The translations under genes and the position numbers were made by a program. Below the pieces are notes generated by a model. The model was not told where the DNA came from. It did not search any database and saw only the letters and a list, made by a program, of their open reading frames with translations. 34,067 nt of DNA from Nitrososphaeraceae archaeon (GTDB lineage: Archaea; Thermoproteota; Nitrososphaeria; Nitrososphaerales; Nitrososphaeraceae): contig JAICFW010000131.1 in the NCBI GenBank assembly GCA_025923455.1, positions 1 to 34,067 on the forward strand, in the 5' to 3' direction. Numbering within the stretch: position 1 is the stretch's first letter; each line of letters begins with the position of its first letter. Positions 10,126 through 19,233 of this stretch are shown in pieces.

Positions 10126-10455
10126 TTGGATGATACAGATGAACTAGGAGGGAATATGCGTGATCTCTATAACAGAAAAGCAAGGTTGGAATATTGGGTT
10201 CAGAGAGTTCACCATGACCTTATTGGCACTGATAAGTCCGATGCGTTAAAATTTATACAATATATGGAAGATAGGGAGAGAGCTGCACTTACCATAATCC
10301 GCTGCATAACAGCACTCATTTTAATAAGAAGGCAGCTTGGCAAACCGTTCAAAGACGTTTCACAACATGATATTCGAGCTTTCCTAAAATGGATGGACCT
10401 AGAAAAACATTACAAAGCGTCTACAAATGAAAAATTTAGACAAGTTTTGAAATTC
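10126..10455 (+). pseudogene. 5' fragment of a tyrosine recombinase (archaeal integrase) N-terminal domain
   Basis: LYNRKARLEYWVQRVHHDL…ALKFIQYMEDRERAALTIIRCITALILIRRQLGKPFKDVSQHDIRAFLKWMDLEKHYKASTNEKFRQVLKF; no catalytic R..HxxR..Y part; tail of the ORF is antisense to the ATPase remnant. Junction approximate. Confidence 0.75.
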
Positions 10456-11016
10456 TTATTGCATCTCGTACATCTTTCGATTTCATCGTATACCAAACTT
10501 CATGACTAATTTTTTCGGATATTGTTGAATCAAGCCTATATCTTTTATTTAGAAGCCGCCTGACAATTTCTGAAAATTCATCGTATGTGTACTCTTCTAA
10601 ATGCAATTCCATAAACCTAGATCTCAGTGGAGCCGATAATCTTTCAACTTCATTACTTGTAGCAAAAATTGATAGGTTCATTTTTTCCGTCGAGTTTTCC
10701 CGTGTAGCTTGGTTTCAGACAATATACCTGTCTCCATGACATTGAGCATCGCTGCTTGATCACTTTTTTTCATCTTATCTATTTCGTCTATCAAGAGATA
10801 CTTTGTATTATTTTTGAATAAATGGTCAATCATTCCCGCACCTGAAGCTCCGACTGCATCTATAAAATATGCGTTATCCAAACCTTCTAACAGGTGTAAT
10901 AAAAAAACAGTTTTGGATGATGATGGTGGACCTGTTAAAATCATGTGAACTGCTTCCTTTGACACAATCGATCTCAGTAATAATTTCTTTATTCTCTTAA
11001 CGACCTGTGTAAACAC
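10436..11016 (-). pseudogene. Frameshifted AAA ATPase (RuvB/MoxR-like) remnant
   Basis: GPPSSSKT Walker A, YLLIDEID Walker B, then …HGKTRRKK* with continuation MNLSIFATSNEVERLSAPLRSRFMELHLEEYT in the -1 frame at an A6 run (near 10679-10686); in-frame TGA just upstream of the GTG at 11016. Confidence 0.75.
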
Positions 11017-11075
11017 TTTAGATCATTTGGAATCGAATAAACCCATATGATACATGTTGGACTGTAATTAGTGAT

Positions 11076-11723
11076 ATGAATAGCGTTCAATCAAAAGATT
11101 TTCTCTCAAATTCATTTCATTGCATATTAATGATATTTATTCTTCCAATAGGTTTCTTTTCAATTGACATAAATTATTCATATAATAATGATTTGTCATT
11201 TTTTCCATTTATACAATTGAATGCATCTACAATAAATCAAGAAAATCCCAAAATCCTAGTGACAAATAATTTGAGTGGTAATAACAACGATCGTAATAAT
11301 TTAGTAAAAGATATTCTGCCTCCAAGTATTCTTCTAATGTATGATGATAAGGAATATTCTGGGAAATTAGTCGAATATAATTTCAGAGCGGAACAACCAT
11401 TCTCAGAACTACGGATGCCTAGAGGCGACGGAATATTAGATACAAAGATTCCTTTTATAAACATAACACAAGATTCAGGAATCCAAATAGATGCTAGAGG
11501 TTATCCCAATGTACTCCCTCCTTCTAATATAGGGATTACCGTTTATTCGACAGAAGGTGAATCAGTTAAAGTACTGCCTAAATCCTCAAATAACTCAAAT
11601 CTTTTTACCGTTGATTTAGAAAGGGGTAAATATACGTTACTAGTTTCATCTACATGGGCTCAAATATCCGATTATGAAATTAGTGGTTATGTTCTATATT
11701 TATTTAACGTCAATGTCGTTTAG
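11076..11723 (+). CDS. Secreted/membrane-anchored hypothetical protein
   Basis: N-terminal hydrophobic segment; beta-rich N-glycosylation-motif-rich sequence. Confidence 0.55.
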   Translation: MNSVQSKDFLSNSFHCILMIFILPIGFFSIDINYSYNNDLSFFPFIQLNASTINQENPKILVTNNLSGNNNDRNNLVKDILPPSILLMYDDKEYSGKLVEYNFRAEQPFSELRMPRGDGILDTKIPFINITQDSGIQIDARGYPNVLPPSNIGITVYSTEGESVKVLPKSSNNSNLFTVDLERGKYTLLVSSTWAQISDYEISGYVLYLFNVNVV

Positions 11724-11784
11724 TATTATGGAGTCCAGATATGATCATGAAGAGCATTATAATTCATAAATAGTATTCTGATGA

Positions 11785-12264
11785 ATGAAAAACATGGAAA
11801 GAAAAATGCATAATTCAGAAAAGGACCCATCTGCGTATATTTGGACCGATTTAGTTAATGAATCAGTGCATACTAGTGATGATAAGGACATAGGTGACAT
11901 AGATGCCATGAATGAAAATTTTATAGTTGTCAAAAGAGGATTTGTAAATATTCACTATTATTATATTCCGATGAAGTACGTGGAAGGGTGGGATGGTTTT
12001 GTAGTTTGGCTGACCATAACTGAGGATCTGGTCAAACAAAAATTTGAAAGAGATGAAATTCCAAATCCGTATGAATATTATATTAAAGAGTACTCATCTT
12101 ATTTTTCCCCAGTAACCTTTCCAACATTAACTATGTTGAGTGCAAGATATAATGCACCACTCTATAATAGAGATCGTCCAGAGCAAATATACATATGTCC
12201 TTTGTGCGGTAACAGGTCAAACGATAAATCTGGATTAAGTAGACACATCGAAACAACGCATTAA
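11785..12264 (+). CDS. Hypothetical protein with a C-terminal C2H2 zinc finger
   Basis: YICPLCGNRSNDKSGLSRHIETTH at C-terminus; start possibly at the second Met. Confidence 0.7.
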   Translation: MKNMERKMHNSEKDPSAYIWTDLVNESVHTSDDKDIGDIDAMNENFIVVKRGFVNIHYYYIPMKYVEGWDGFVVWLTITEDLVKQKFERDEIPNPYEYYIKEYSSYFSPVTFPTLTMLSARYNAPLYNRDRPEQIYICPLCGNRSNDKSGLSRHIETTH

Positions 12265-12517
12265 CATTTTCATCTAACTTGACAAATAGTTGACATTCAA
12301 GCATTCAGTGTTAAACTCCATTCTTCCAATGTACATTTTTTTCTGAGTTTGATTGATACGGTTGACGCTAAGTTTTGTAAATACTTATAACTGTATTGTA
12401 GTATACTTTAACTAACTAAATTACACAGTCACGAAGATTTTACATTAAAATTAACTCTTTACTGTGTACTATTATTACTAAAAGAGCTTTAAGCCTTATT
12501 AGCAATGTATTTCATTA

Positions 12518-12748
12518 TTGATTCAGAATATTTCTTTGAATAGAAAATCAAAGTGGCTGGTTGTATCGCTTATAATTATAAGTATTGGAATAACTATGAT
12601 ATGGCTTAAATATTCGGCCATTATTTCTCCAGCTCCTACCGTTATAACTGATCAGGTAAGGGGAAAGGATACCCAAATAAAGAAATCACCGGGGGAACCT
12701 TTGGAAAATCTTACTGAACTAAAAAATGCTTCAATACTTGAGAACTGA
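12518..12748 (+). CDS. Small single-TM hypothetical protein
   Basis: KSKWLVVSLIIISIGITMIWLKYSAII hydrophobic segment followed by a hydrophilic tail. Confidence 0.4.
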   Translation: MIQNISLNRKSKWLVVSLIIISIGITMIWLKYSAIISPAPTVITDQVRGKDTQIKKSPGEPLENLTELKNASILEN

Positions 12749-12761
12749 TTGGATATTAGTA

Positions 12762-12977
12762 TCAAATTTTTCGATTATCACATTGGTAACGACAATATTC
12801 ATTTGTATTATAGAAAAGAGATTGTCCTGCCTTTACCGTTTGAAAAATATTTGTACTGCTATTCGTAGACAAGATAACGAACTTCACCTGAAATACTGGC
12901 AAAAGTATTAGTCCTAATAGTGCTAATGTCAGAACATTGATATTAAAGATAAATTTTGCATTCGTACGGACAATCAA
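12762..12977 (-). CDS. Possible short secreted protein or truncated remnant
   Basis: Signal-like N-terminus FIFNINVLTLALLGLILLPVFQ; otherwise unrecognised. Confidence 0.25.
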   Translation of the reverse strand: MIVRTNAKFIFNINVLTLALLGLILLPVFQVKFVILSTNSSTNIFQTVKAGQSLFYNTNEYCRYQCDNRKI

Positions 12978-13298
12978 TGCTAATCAATAAGCAATATAAT
13001 ATATAAAGAACTATTACTATTTTCAGGATTATGATTGTGTCTTAGTCACCCTAAATAGTAACTTTAATTTCTACTACAGATACATCATTTCCCTTTTGCA
13101 GGATATGATTAAATAACAACAATGCTTATGGACGTTTCAATGAATTTATGAGGAATTTTTACCAAAAATTGGACATCATGCATTAGGTTGTCTATTTCTG
13201 TTTGTTTTTAATAATGTACCAAAAGAACCACCCCTCTTGCTTTATTAGCTATTCTTCTTTCACGTTTTAATCAAAAAGTTAGCCTTTTACAATGTAGT

Positions 13299-13430
13299 CT
13301 ACCCATCACCAATTTCGACACTAACGGGTTCCAAAGTAGCTGATCCATTGTTGTCATGTGCTTCTATGCTAAAAAGATAGGTGACGTTCTGTTTAGGAAC
13401 AAATGACATTGAATGTTTATCCTCTGAAAT
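13299..13430 (-). pseudogene. C-terminal remnant of an Ig-like/PKD-like surface protein
   Basis: Translation ISEDKHSMSFVPKQNVTYLFSIEAHDNNGSATLEPVSVEIGDG*, preceded by an in-frame stop. Confidence 0.4.
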
Positions 13431-13596
13431 TCAAATATACTAAAAAAAGAGGTATTGAGGTAACTGTTTGGATAAGAAAAATAAAATCATGATGTACTGT
13501 TATTTAATTCAACCACCGATCCAATTTATTAATAAATGGTAATTAGAAATCAAATGTGCCTTACGGGAATAAATAAAACAAAAATAACAAAAGCCA

Positions 13597-13633
13597 GCGG
13601 GACAAATTCCATTTAGATGGAAAGTTATCCCGC
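13597..13633. other. Two-tier hairpin in a gene-poor part of the island
   Basis: GCGGGA…TCCCGC outer 6 bp, internal loop, TTCCAT/ATGGAA inner 6 bp, TTAG tetraloop. Confidence 0.5.
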
Positions 13634-13775
13634 CAGTCGAATTCTATGAATGTACATGGATAATGGACAACATGATATATAATATCTACATGTGTCAACC
13701 TCTGGACAATAAGAAATAGAGGCTCTACACAAAACTTGAATTGATTTAAGCGATACTGCCGATTAGTATTATGAT

Positions 13776-13883
13776 ATGGACGACGATAAAAAAAAGAAAG
13801 AAACAACTATAGAAAAGAAAGATGAATTTGGCGATACAACCGAAAAGACTAAAATAAAACAAGAAGAAAAAGAAGACGACTGA
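13776..13883 (+). CDS. 35-aa highly charged Lys/Glu/Asp-rich microprotein
   Basis: MDDDKKKKETTIEKKDEFGDTTEKTKIKQEEKEDD*, followed by a hairpin and T7. Confidence 0.45.
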   Translation: MDDDKKKKETTIEKKDEFGDTTEKTKIKQEEKEDD

Positions 13884-13904
13884 TATCAAAAACCCTTCTA
13901 AAAC

Positions 13905-13940
13905 CTCCTAGATTAGTTTCAGGAGAAATTTTCTTTTTTT
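13905..13940 (+). terminator. Hairpin (CTCCT/AGGAG) with downstream T7 after the 35-aa ORF
   Basis: CTCCT 13905-13909, AGGAG 13921-13925, TTTTTTT 13934-13940. Confidence 0.35.
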
Positions 13941-14110
13941 GAGAACATTAAAAATATTAGGTGCATAGACAACGATAATAATAACATGGAAATAATCGCC
14001 CAATAAAAAGCCCTGCAAAGCAGAAATAATGTGGAAAATAAATTATTGGATCGTGACTGTTTGCAAGACTAATCAAAAACTGGGCAACTTTATTGATAAT
14101 TTAATTTAAT

Positions 14111-14557
14111 TTACAACCGACTAACATGTATGTTTCTTACGTCAATGATCTTGTACAGTAGCATACTAACTACTACGACAGAGATTCCTGCTACAATGAC
14201 ATAACCTGAAAACTGTGTTAGCATTGCTAGTGAAGTAATGAGCCCCAGACCTGCAAGTACTGGAAACTTGCCTATTGTTCCTGGAGATCGGAATGGTCTT
14301 TTTAATCTAGGCTGACGATACCTGAGCCATATTAGCGACAAATTTACAAACCCATATACCACGAAAATCAAGAATACTGCAACATTGGCAATAGACGAGA
14401 TATCTGCCGCTGAAGCCATAACACTGACAATTGCTGCAACCATGACGACTATCACCGCTATCCATGGTGTTTTCTGGCCGGCATGAATTCGTGCTAGTTT
14501 TGCTGGAAAAGCTCCTTCTCTTGCCATACCATAAATTATTCTTGACCCCGCGACCAA
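14111..14557 (-). pseudogene. Truncated APC-family amino acid permease (C-terminal part)
   Basis: AGSRIIYGMAREGAFPAKLARIHAGQKTPWIAVIVV…LIWLRYRQPRLKRPFRSPG; N-terminal TM helices absent upstream. Confidence 0.7.
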
Positions 14558-14773
14558 TCGGTCTATCGTTTCCTGCCCGACTTGTGGTATTGTGGATATT
14601 CATATTGAATGCACTCAATATAACTTGTATGAGAATTAGTAGCGCCTTTAAGACTGCTCTCCCAGAATAATACAGAGATTAAACCTGAATTGACTCAACC
14701 ATGCCCAGATTGAGTTAAGAAAATTGAAGTTTCTGACGCTATAAGATTTATTAAATAATTATTGTTAACTTAA

Positions 14774-15307
14774 ATGATGCCTAAAAAAATAAACTTGGCA
14801 TACTTTTTCGTTTGTTTCTCCTTTACAATACTTATAAATTTTCTAGTCTTACAGGATTCATGTTTTGGTTTTTCACAACCCTCAAACTTGTTAAATGGTA
14901 CAAATGCTACAGCCACTAATAGTACACAAGTTTCGACAGTACAAATTACCACTCCTGATACTAGATCTCCTACAGATGGAAATAGTCTTGATATTGATTT
15001 ACAGATTCAACCCTTTCCAGTAACGAAAAACATAGAGACGCAATTTATGATTAAGTTCTTACAACCGTCCTCAAATACGGTGCAAGTTCACGTGGACTAT
15101 GACTTTGCAATAAGCAATATGAACAACGAGGTGTATAGCGCATCTTTGAAAACCGGACAACCGTTGCTTCATACAGCCGAAGGAATAGTCAAAATTCCAT
15201 ATAAATTCATGCAAGAAGGAGAATATTCACTAGAAATAAGTGTAATGGGAATAAACTTCATTCCAATAAAAACAGAAAAGGCAGTATTTAATTTGAATGT
15301 AAGCTGA
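14774..15307 (+). CDS. Secreted hypothetical protein (beta-sandwich-like)
   Basis: Signal peptide, Ser/Thr/Asn-rich linker, terminal beta-rich domain. Confidence 0.6.
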   Translation: MMPKKINLAYFFVCFSFTILINFLVLQDSCFGFSQPSNLLNGTNATATNSTQVSTVQITTPDTRSPTDGNSLDIDLQIQPFPVTKNIETQFMIKFLQPSSNTVQVHVDYDFAISNMNNEVYSASLKTGQPLLHTAEGIVKIPYKFMQEGEYSLEISVMGINFIPIKTEKAVFNLNVS

Positions 15308-15493
15308 GATAGATCGATACCAATCGGTTACACTAGGGCACTCAATTAGTTAAATTAGATTAATGATATATTCTGGTTTTTTATCTCATTTTCTATTTCA
15401 TTCCCAGGAGATATCGACTTCAAATCAACAACCAGAATTGCCACTCCATAAATGATTTTAGATCCCTTATAGTTTAGGTGACATGTACAAACT

Positions 15494-15550
15494 TCTATTC
15501 TATTGTTGAGTCTATCTAAACATCTATTCTATTGTTGAGTCTATCTAAAC
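15494..15550. repeat. Tandem direct repeat, 2 x 28 bp (period 29) upstream of the HtrA gene
   Basis: TCTATTCTATTGTTGAGTCTATCTAAAC at 15494-15521 and 15523-15550, identical. Confidence 0.9.
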
Positions 15551-15617
15551 TTCTTTTATGTTAATTAAATTTAGAAAGATATTTAACTTTTATTAAGAAT
15601 GTAGATTCAATCTTTGT

Positions 15618-17387
15618 ATGGTTGAAGACGGACCGACTGTAAAATTTCAAAAAATAGATTTTAATTATAACATCCGATATTTTAATGGCAGATACGCAAT
15701 ACTTCTATTTGCCTTTGGAGTAATACTAACAGCATTTGTAGCATTACAAAACGTTGAGGCGACTGTGGGAACAGATGAGTTTTCAAATAATAGTAAGAAT
15801 AATTATTCCCTTCCACAGTTGTTCAACAAAGTAAATCAATCCGTAGTTCAAATTTCAGTTACCGATGAAAATACACCTTACCAATTAGGATCTAGGCTAG
15901 GCTCTGGTGTTGTTTACGATAGTGCAGGACATATAATTACTAATTACCATGTAGTTAATGGTGCAGATGAATTACTTGTTACTTTTCCTGATGGACCAAT
16001 CTACAATGCTGAATTATTAGGCTCAGATCCTTATAGCGATCTTGCAGTAATTAAGATTAGTTCAGATCCTCAAGAAAAATTAACACCATTAATAATGGGA
16101 AATTCTTCAAATTTAGTTATAGGACAACCGGTAGCAGCTGTAGGTAATCCATTTGGATTATCTGGCTCCATGTCAGAAGGAATTATTAGTGGTTTAGGTA
16201 GACAATTGCCTTCATCTTCTTTACCACCAAGTGAACCATTACCACCATTATTTGGTAGAAACCAAAATCCATTGGGAACGTCATCATCTTTTTCGATACC
16301 TGACATTATTCAAACTGATGCTGCAATCAATCCGGGTAATTCAGGTGGCCCATTATTAAATATGAAAGGAGAAGTAATCGGAATAAATTCTGCGATATTT
16401 TCCAATACAGGATTATACGCTGGAGTAGGATTTGCTATTCCTTCTAATACAGTTCAAAAAGTTGTTACTTCATTAATCCAAACTGGTGCTTACCATCACC
16501 CATGGCTTGGTATAGTAGGTGTAGATATCACTCCAGCAATAGGAGAAGCAATGAAAATGAACCTGACTGAATCGAAAGGATTTTTGATAACAGATGTTAA
16601 TGCAAATAGTCCGGCAGATAAAGCCGGAATTCAAGGAGGAGATAGACTAGCACAAATAAACACCACAAATAGAGAAATAAAGCTGGGAGGAGATATCATT
16701 ATCGGGATTGATGGAAAGGCTGTTAGAAATATCGACGATCTTTTGTCTTATTTGGAACGTGAAAAAAGAGTAGGAGAAAATGTTACTTTATCATTTCTTA
16801 GAAATGGAGAGACACTAGAAGAAACCTTAACTTTGGAAAAAAGACCAGATTCAGAGAATATACTCCAAAGGGGTAACATGCAACCTTCATTAGGAGTGAC
16901 AGGGATTGATGTTAATCCCATAATTACAGAAGCAATGAATTTGACTGATTCAAAAGGGTTTCTAATCACTAGTGTTATAGCGAATGGCCCAGCAGATAAA
17001 GCAGGAATACAAGGGGGCTTTAAAGTTGAGATGCTAAACAATACTCAATATACATTAGGTGGGGATGTAATAATTGGAATAGATAATAAAACAATAGTTA
17101 CTGGTCAAGATATCAAAAATCATATTAATACCAAAAGTGAGGGAGATATAATAGGCCTGAAAGTTATAAGAGATGGAGAAATTATTAATATAGAAGTTAA
17201 ATTAGAGCTGTTACCTGTTACTACAGAAGAAGATTCCGAACGTTTCGACCAATTTAATCCATTTGGGGATGGAAATGGGGATTCCCAAAGAGATTACTAT
17301 GACAATCAACCGCAATTTCAAGAGGATCTAGAAAAGCAATGTCTAGAAACATTTAACGAATACATATGCAATTTTCTTTTCCCATAA
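15618..17387 (+). CDS. Membrane-anchored DegP/HtrA-type trypsin-like serine protease with two PDZ domains
   Basis: N-terminal TM; TNYHVV (His), SDLAVIKI (Asp), NPGNSGGPLL (Ser); two PDZ modules with SKGFLIT.V.ANSPADKAGIQGG. Confidence 0.9.
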   Translation: MVEDGPTVKFQKIDFNYNIRYFNGRYAILLFAFGVILTAFVALQNVEATVGTDEFSNNSKNNYSLPQLFNKVNQSVVQISVTDENTPYQLGSRLGSGVVYDSAGHIITNYHVVNGADELLVTFPDGPIYNAELLGSDPYSDLAVIKISSDPQEKLTPLIMGNSSNLVIGQPVAAVGNPFGLSGSMSEGIISGLGRQLPSSSLPPSEPLPPLFGRNQNPLGTSSSFSIPDIIQTDAAINPGNSGGPLLNMKGEVIGINSAIFSNTGLYAGVGFAIPSNTVQKVVTSLIQTGAYHHPWLGIVGVDITPAIGEAMKMNLTESKGFLITDVNANSPADKAGIQGGDRLAQINTTNREIKLGGDIIIGIDGKAVRNIDDLLSYLEREKRVGENVTLSFLRNGETLEETLTLEKRPDSENILQRGNMQPSLGVTGIDVNPIITEAMNLTDSKGFLITSVIANGPADKAGIQGGFKVEMLNNTQYTLGGDVIIGIDNKTIVTGQDIKNHINTKSEGDIIGLKVIRDGEIINIEVKLELLPVTTEEDSERFDQFNPFGDGNGDSQRDYYDNQPQFQEDLEKQCLETFNEYICNFLFP

Positions 17388-17510
17388 TTTTTATTATTAG
17401 AGATAGCTTAAAACAGTGTATTATGTATTCGATACCAAGTTTTCCAAGCTAGCTAGGTAATAGAACTTTTATTTATTGACAACAAATTACAAGATATATA
17501 AAAAAAGATG

Positions 17511-17532
17511 ACGGTACCTCGGGTGGTACTGT
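17511..17532 (-). terminator. Hairpin followed (on the minus strand) by T7
   Basis: ACGGTACC-TCGGGT-GGTACTGT stem with one G.T wobble; minus-strand continuation CATCTTTTTTT. Confidence 0.45.
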
Positions 17533-17539
17533 TATTCTC

Positions 17540-17689
17540 TTAAGTTTCTGTCATACCCTGTTTGCGATATTTTTCACGCGCTTCAGGACTGTCTGTTCCG
17601 GTTTCTCCCCCGCTTGCTATTTCAGTGTCGTCTTCTCTTTTGACTGCTGTTGGTTCATGTGAAGCAATATCTTCGGCGCTGTCATACGG
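17540..17689 (-). pseudogene. Small acidic protein lacking a recognisable start (possible N-terminally truncated gene)
   Basis: Minus-strand reading PYDSAEDIASHEPTAVKREDDTEIASGGETGTDSPEAREKYRKQGMTET*; in-frame TAA just upstream, no start codon seen. Confidence 0.4.
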
Positions 17690-17824
17690 TAATTAAATTT
17701 TTAATGCTTCTCTATATGTATTTTCAAATATACCTTGTGCAATGGTTTCAAAAGATCGAAAAATGGTCTTCTACGACACCAAACTATTGAAATAAATAAG
17801 ATTTGAAATATTACTATTACATTA

Positions 17825-18154
17825 ATGGACAGAATTCCTAGTATTGCTGATCCCGAAAGGGACAATGAATTAGCTAAATGGATAATTTTAAAGTCCGCAT
17901 ACGAAAGAGATTTCGATGCAAATCGAGATCCGGTAATAAACATTTCAATTACAATTAGAGAAATAAGTGACAGAAATAGAGGTCAGGGATTCGGTGATTA
18001 TTTAGATGTGGCAAAAGAAATGAATTTACGCGAAAGCGACCCTCTCACATCTTTAATTGGTAATACAGATGAAGGAATACTAAGAATAACAGATGTTGGC
18101 AGGAATTATTATGAAGAGAACAAGCATTTGTCATTTACTGAATTAGATTTTTGA
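17825..18154 (+). CDS. Hypothetical protein, possible winged-helix-like
   Basis: ORF with helix-rich region ending in GILRITDVGRNYYEEN, a pattern seen in archaeal wHTH proteins. Confidence 0.5.
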   Translation: MDRIPSIADPERDNELAKWIILKSAYERDFDANRDPVINISITIREISDRNRGQGFGDYLDVAKEMNLRESDPLTSLIGNTDEGILRITDVGRNYYEENKHLSFTELDF

Positions 18155-18194
18155 TATTAAAATGAAATTTATTCAGGGTTATTAACTTAAAGTA

Positions 18195-19097
18195 ATGCAA
18201 CACTATATTGGGTGCTCTGGCTGGAGCTATTCTTCATGGCGCGGGACATTCTATCCTCCAAATTTGCAGAATAGAGCATGGCTGCCTTATTATGCTCAGG
18301 TATTAAATTATGTGGAGATCGATTCAACATTCTATAATATACCTTCTGAATCAATGGTAAAGAATTGGAATAGAAGGACTCCTGATAATTTCAGATTCAC
18401 TGCAAAGTTTCCCAAAGTAATAACACATGATAAAAAATTCAAAAATGTAGAAAAAGAATTATCTCAATTTTACGAAAGAATGGAACCCATAAAAGACAAG
18501 TTACTAGCGTTACTAATTCAATTACCCCCATCTTATGAACTCAAGGAAGGGCTACAAGATTTAAGAAGTTATGATTTCTTTTTTGATGACACTTACAGAT
18601 ATGCGATAGAAGTCAGACATTCGTCATGGTTTAGTGATTTGGCATACAATTTTTTTAGAAATAGTAACGTGGCATTAGTTTGGAGTCAGATGGATAGGCT
18701 ACAAACTCCTCCAATAGTAACATCTGATTTCGTATACCTTAGATTGATTGGAGATAGAAGGTTAGCTGAAAATCAATTTGGTAAAATACAAATTGATAGA
18801 GCTGAAGAGATAAGAAGATGGACAGAAAAATACAAGGATGTTAAACGTAATGAAAAGAATATAAAAATTGGGATAGTAGCAGCAAATAATCATTACGGTG
18901 GATTCGGTCCTAGTACTGTTAACATGTTCAGAGAAATGATGGATATGGAAAGCTTGTCCTTTAAGAATGTGGATCTGCAAAAAGTCAACCAACAAATAAC
19001 TCTACAAAGTAGATTTGATTTGGATTCTGAATCAACTAAGAAAGGAAAGCAAACTTCAATATCCGATTTTATGACGGAAAAGCAGACAAGTAGGTAA
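18195..19097 (+). CDS. DUF72 (YecE-like) family protein
   Basis: YIGCSGWSYSSWRGTFYPPNLQNRAWLPYYAQVLNYVEIDSTFYNIPS…RFTAKFPKVITH. Confidence 0.88.
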   Translation: MQHYIGCSGWSYSSWRGTFYPPNLQNRAWLPYYAQVLNYVEIDSTFYNIPSESMVKNWNRRTPDNFRFTAKFPKVITHDKKFKNVEKELSQFYERMEPIKDKLLALLIQLPPSYELKEGLQDLRSYDFFFDDTYRYAIEVRHSSWFSDLAYNFFRNSNVALVWSQMDRLQTPPIVTSDFVYLRLIGDRRLAENQFGKIQIDRAEEIRRWTEKYKDVKRNEKNIKIGIVAANNHYGGFGPSTVNMFREMMDMESLSFKNVDLQKVNQQITLQSRFDLDSESTKKGKQTSISDFMTEKQTSR

Positions 19098-19233
19098 ATA
19101 CGTAGCTGAATTGTAAGATAATTAAAAAGAATAACACCTGACAAGAGATAAGAAAAATGGGATTCGGTGTATACAAGGACATTGGAGCAAAGGGGAAGAG
19201 CTTTATTCACAAAGTACATATCTAATAATCATT

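Noticed and set aside
9971-10183. 70-aa minus-strand ORF
   Set aside because: Overlaps the tRNA-Glu gene; coding interpretation not credible
13561-13806. 81-aa minus-strand ORF
   Set aside because: No recognisable features, and overlaps the hairpin and the better-supported 35-aa ORF start
14307-14618. 103-aa minus-strand ORF
   Set aside because: Alternative frame over the permease remnant; composition not protein-like
15494-15550. CRISPR array
   Set aside because: Only two repeat copies with a 1-nt gap, no spacers, no cas genes
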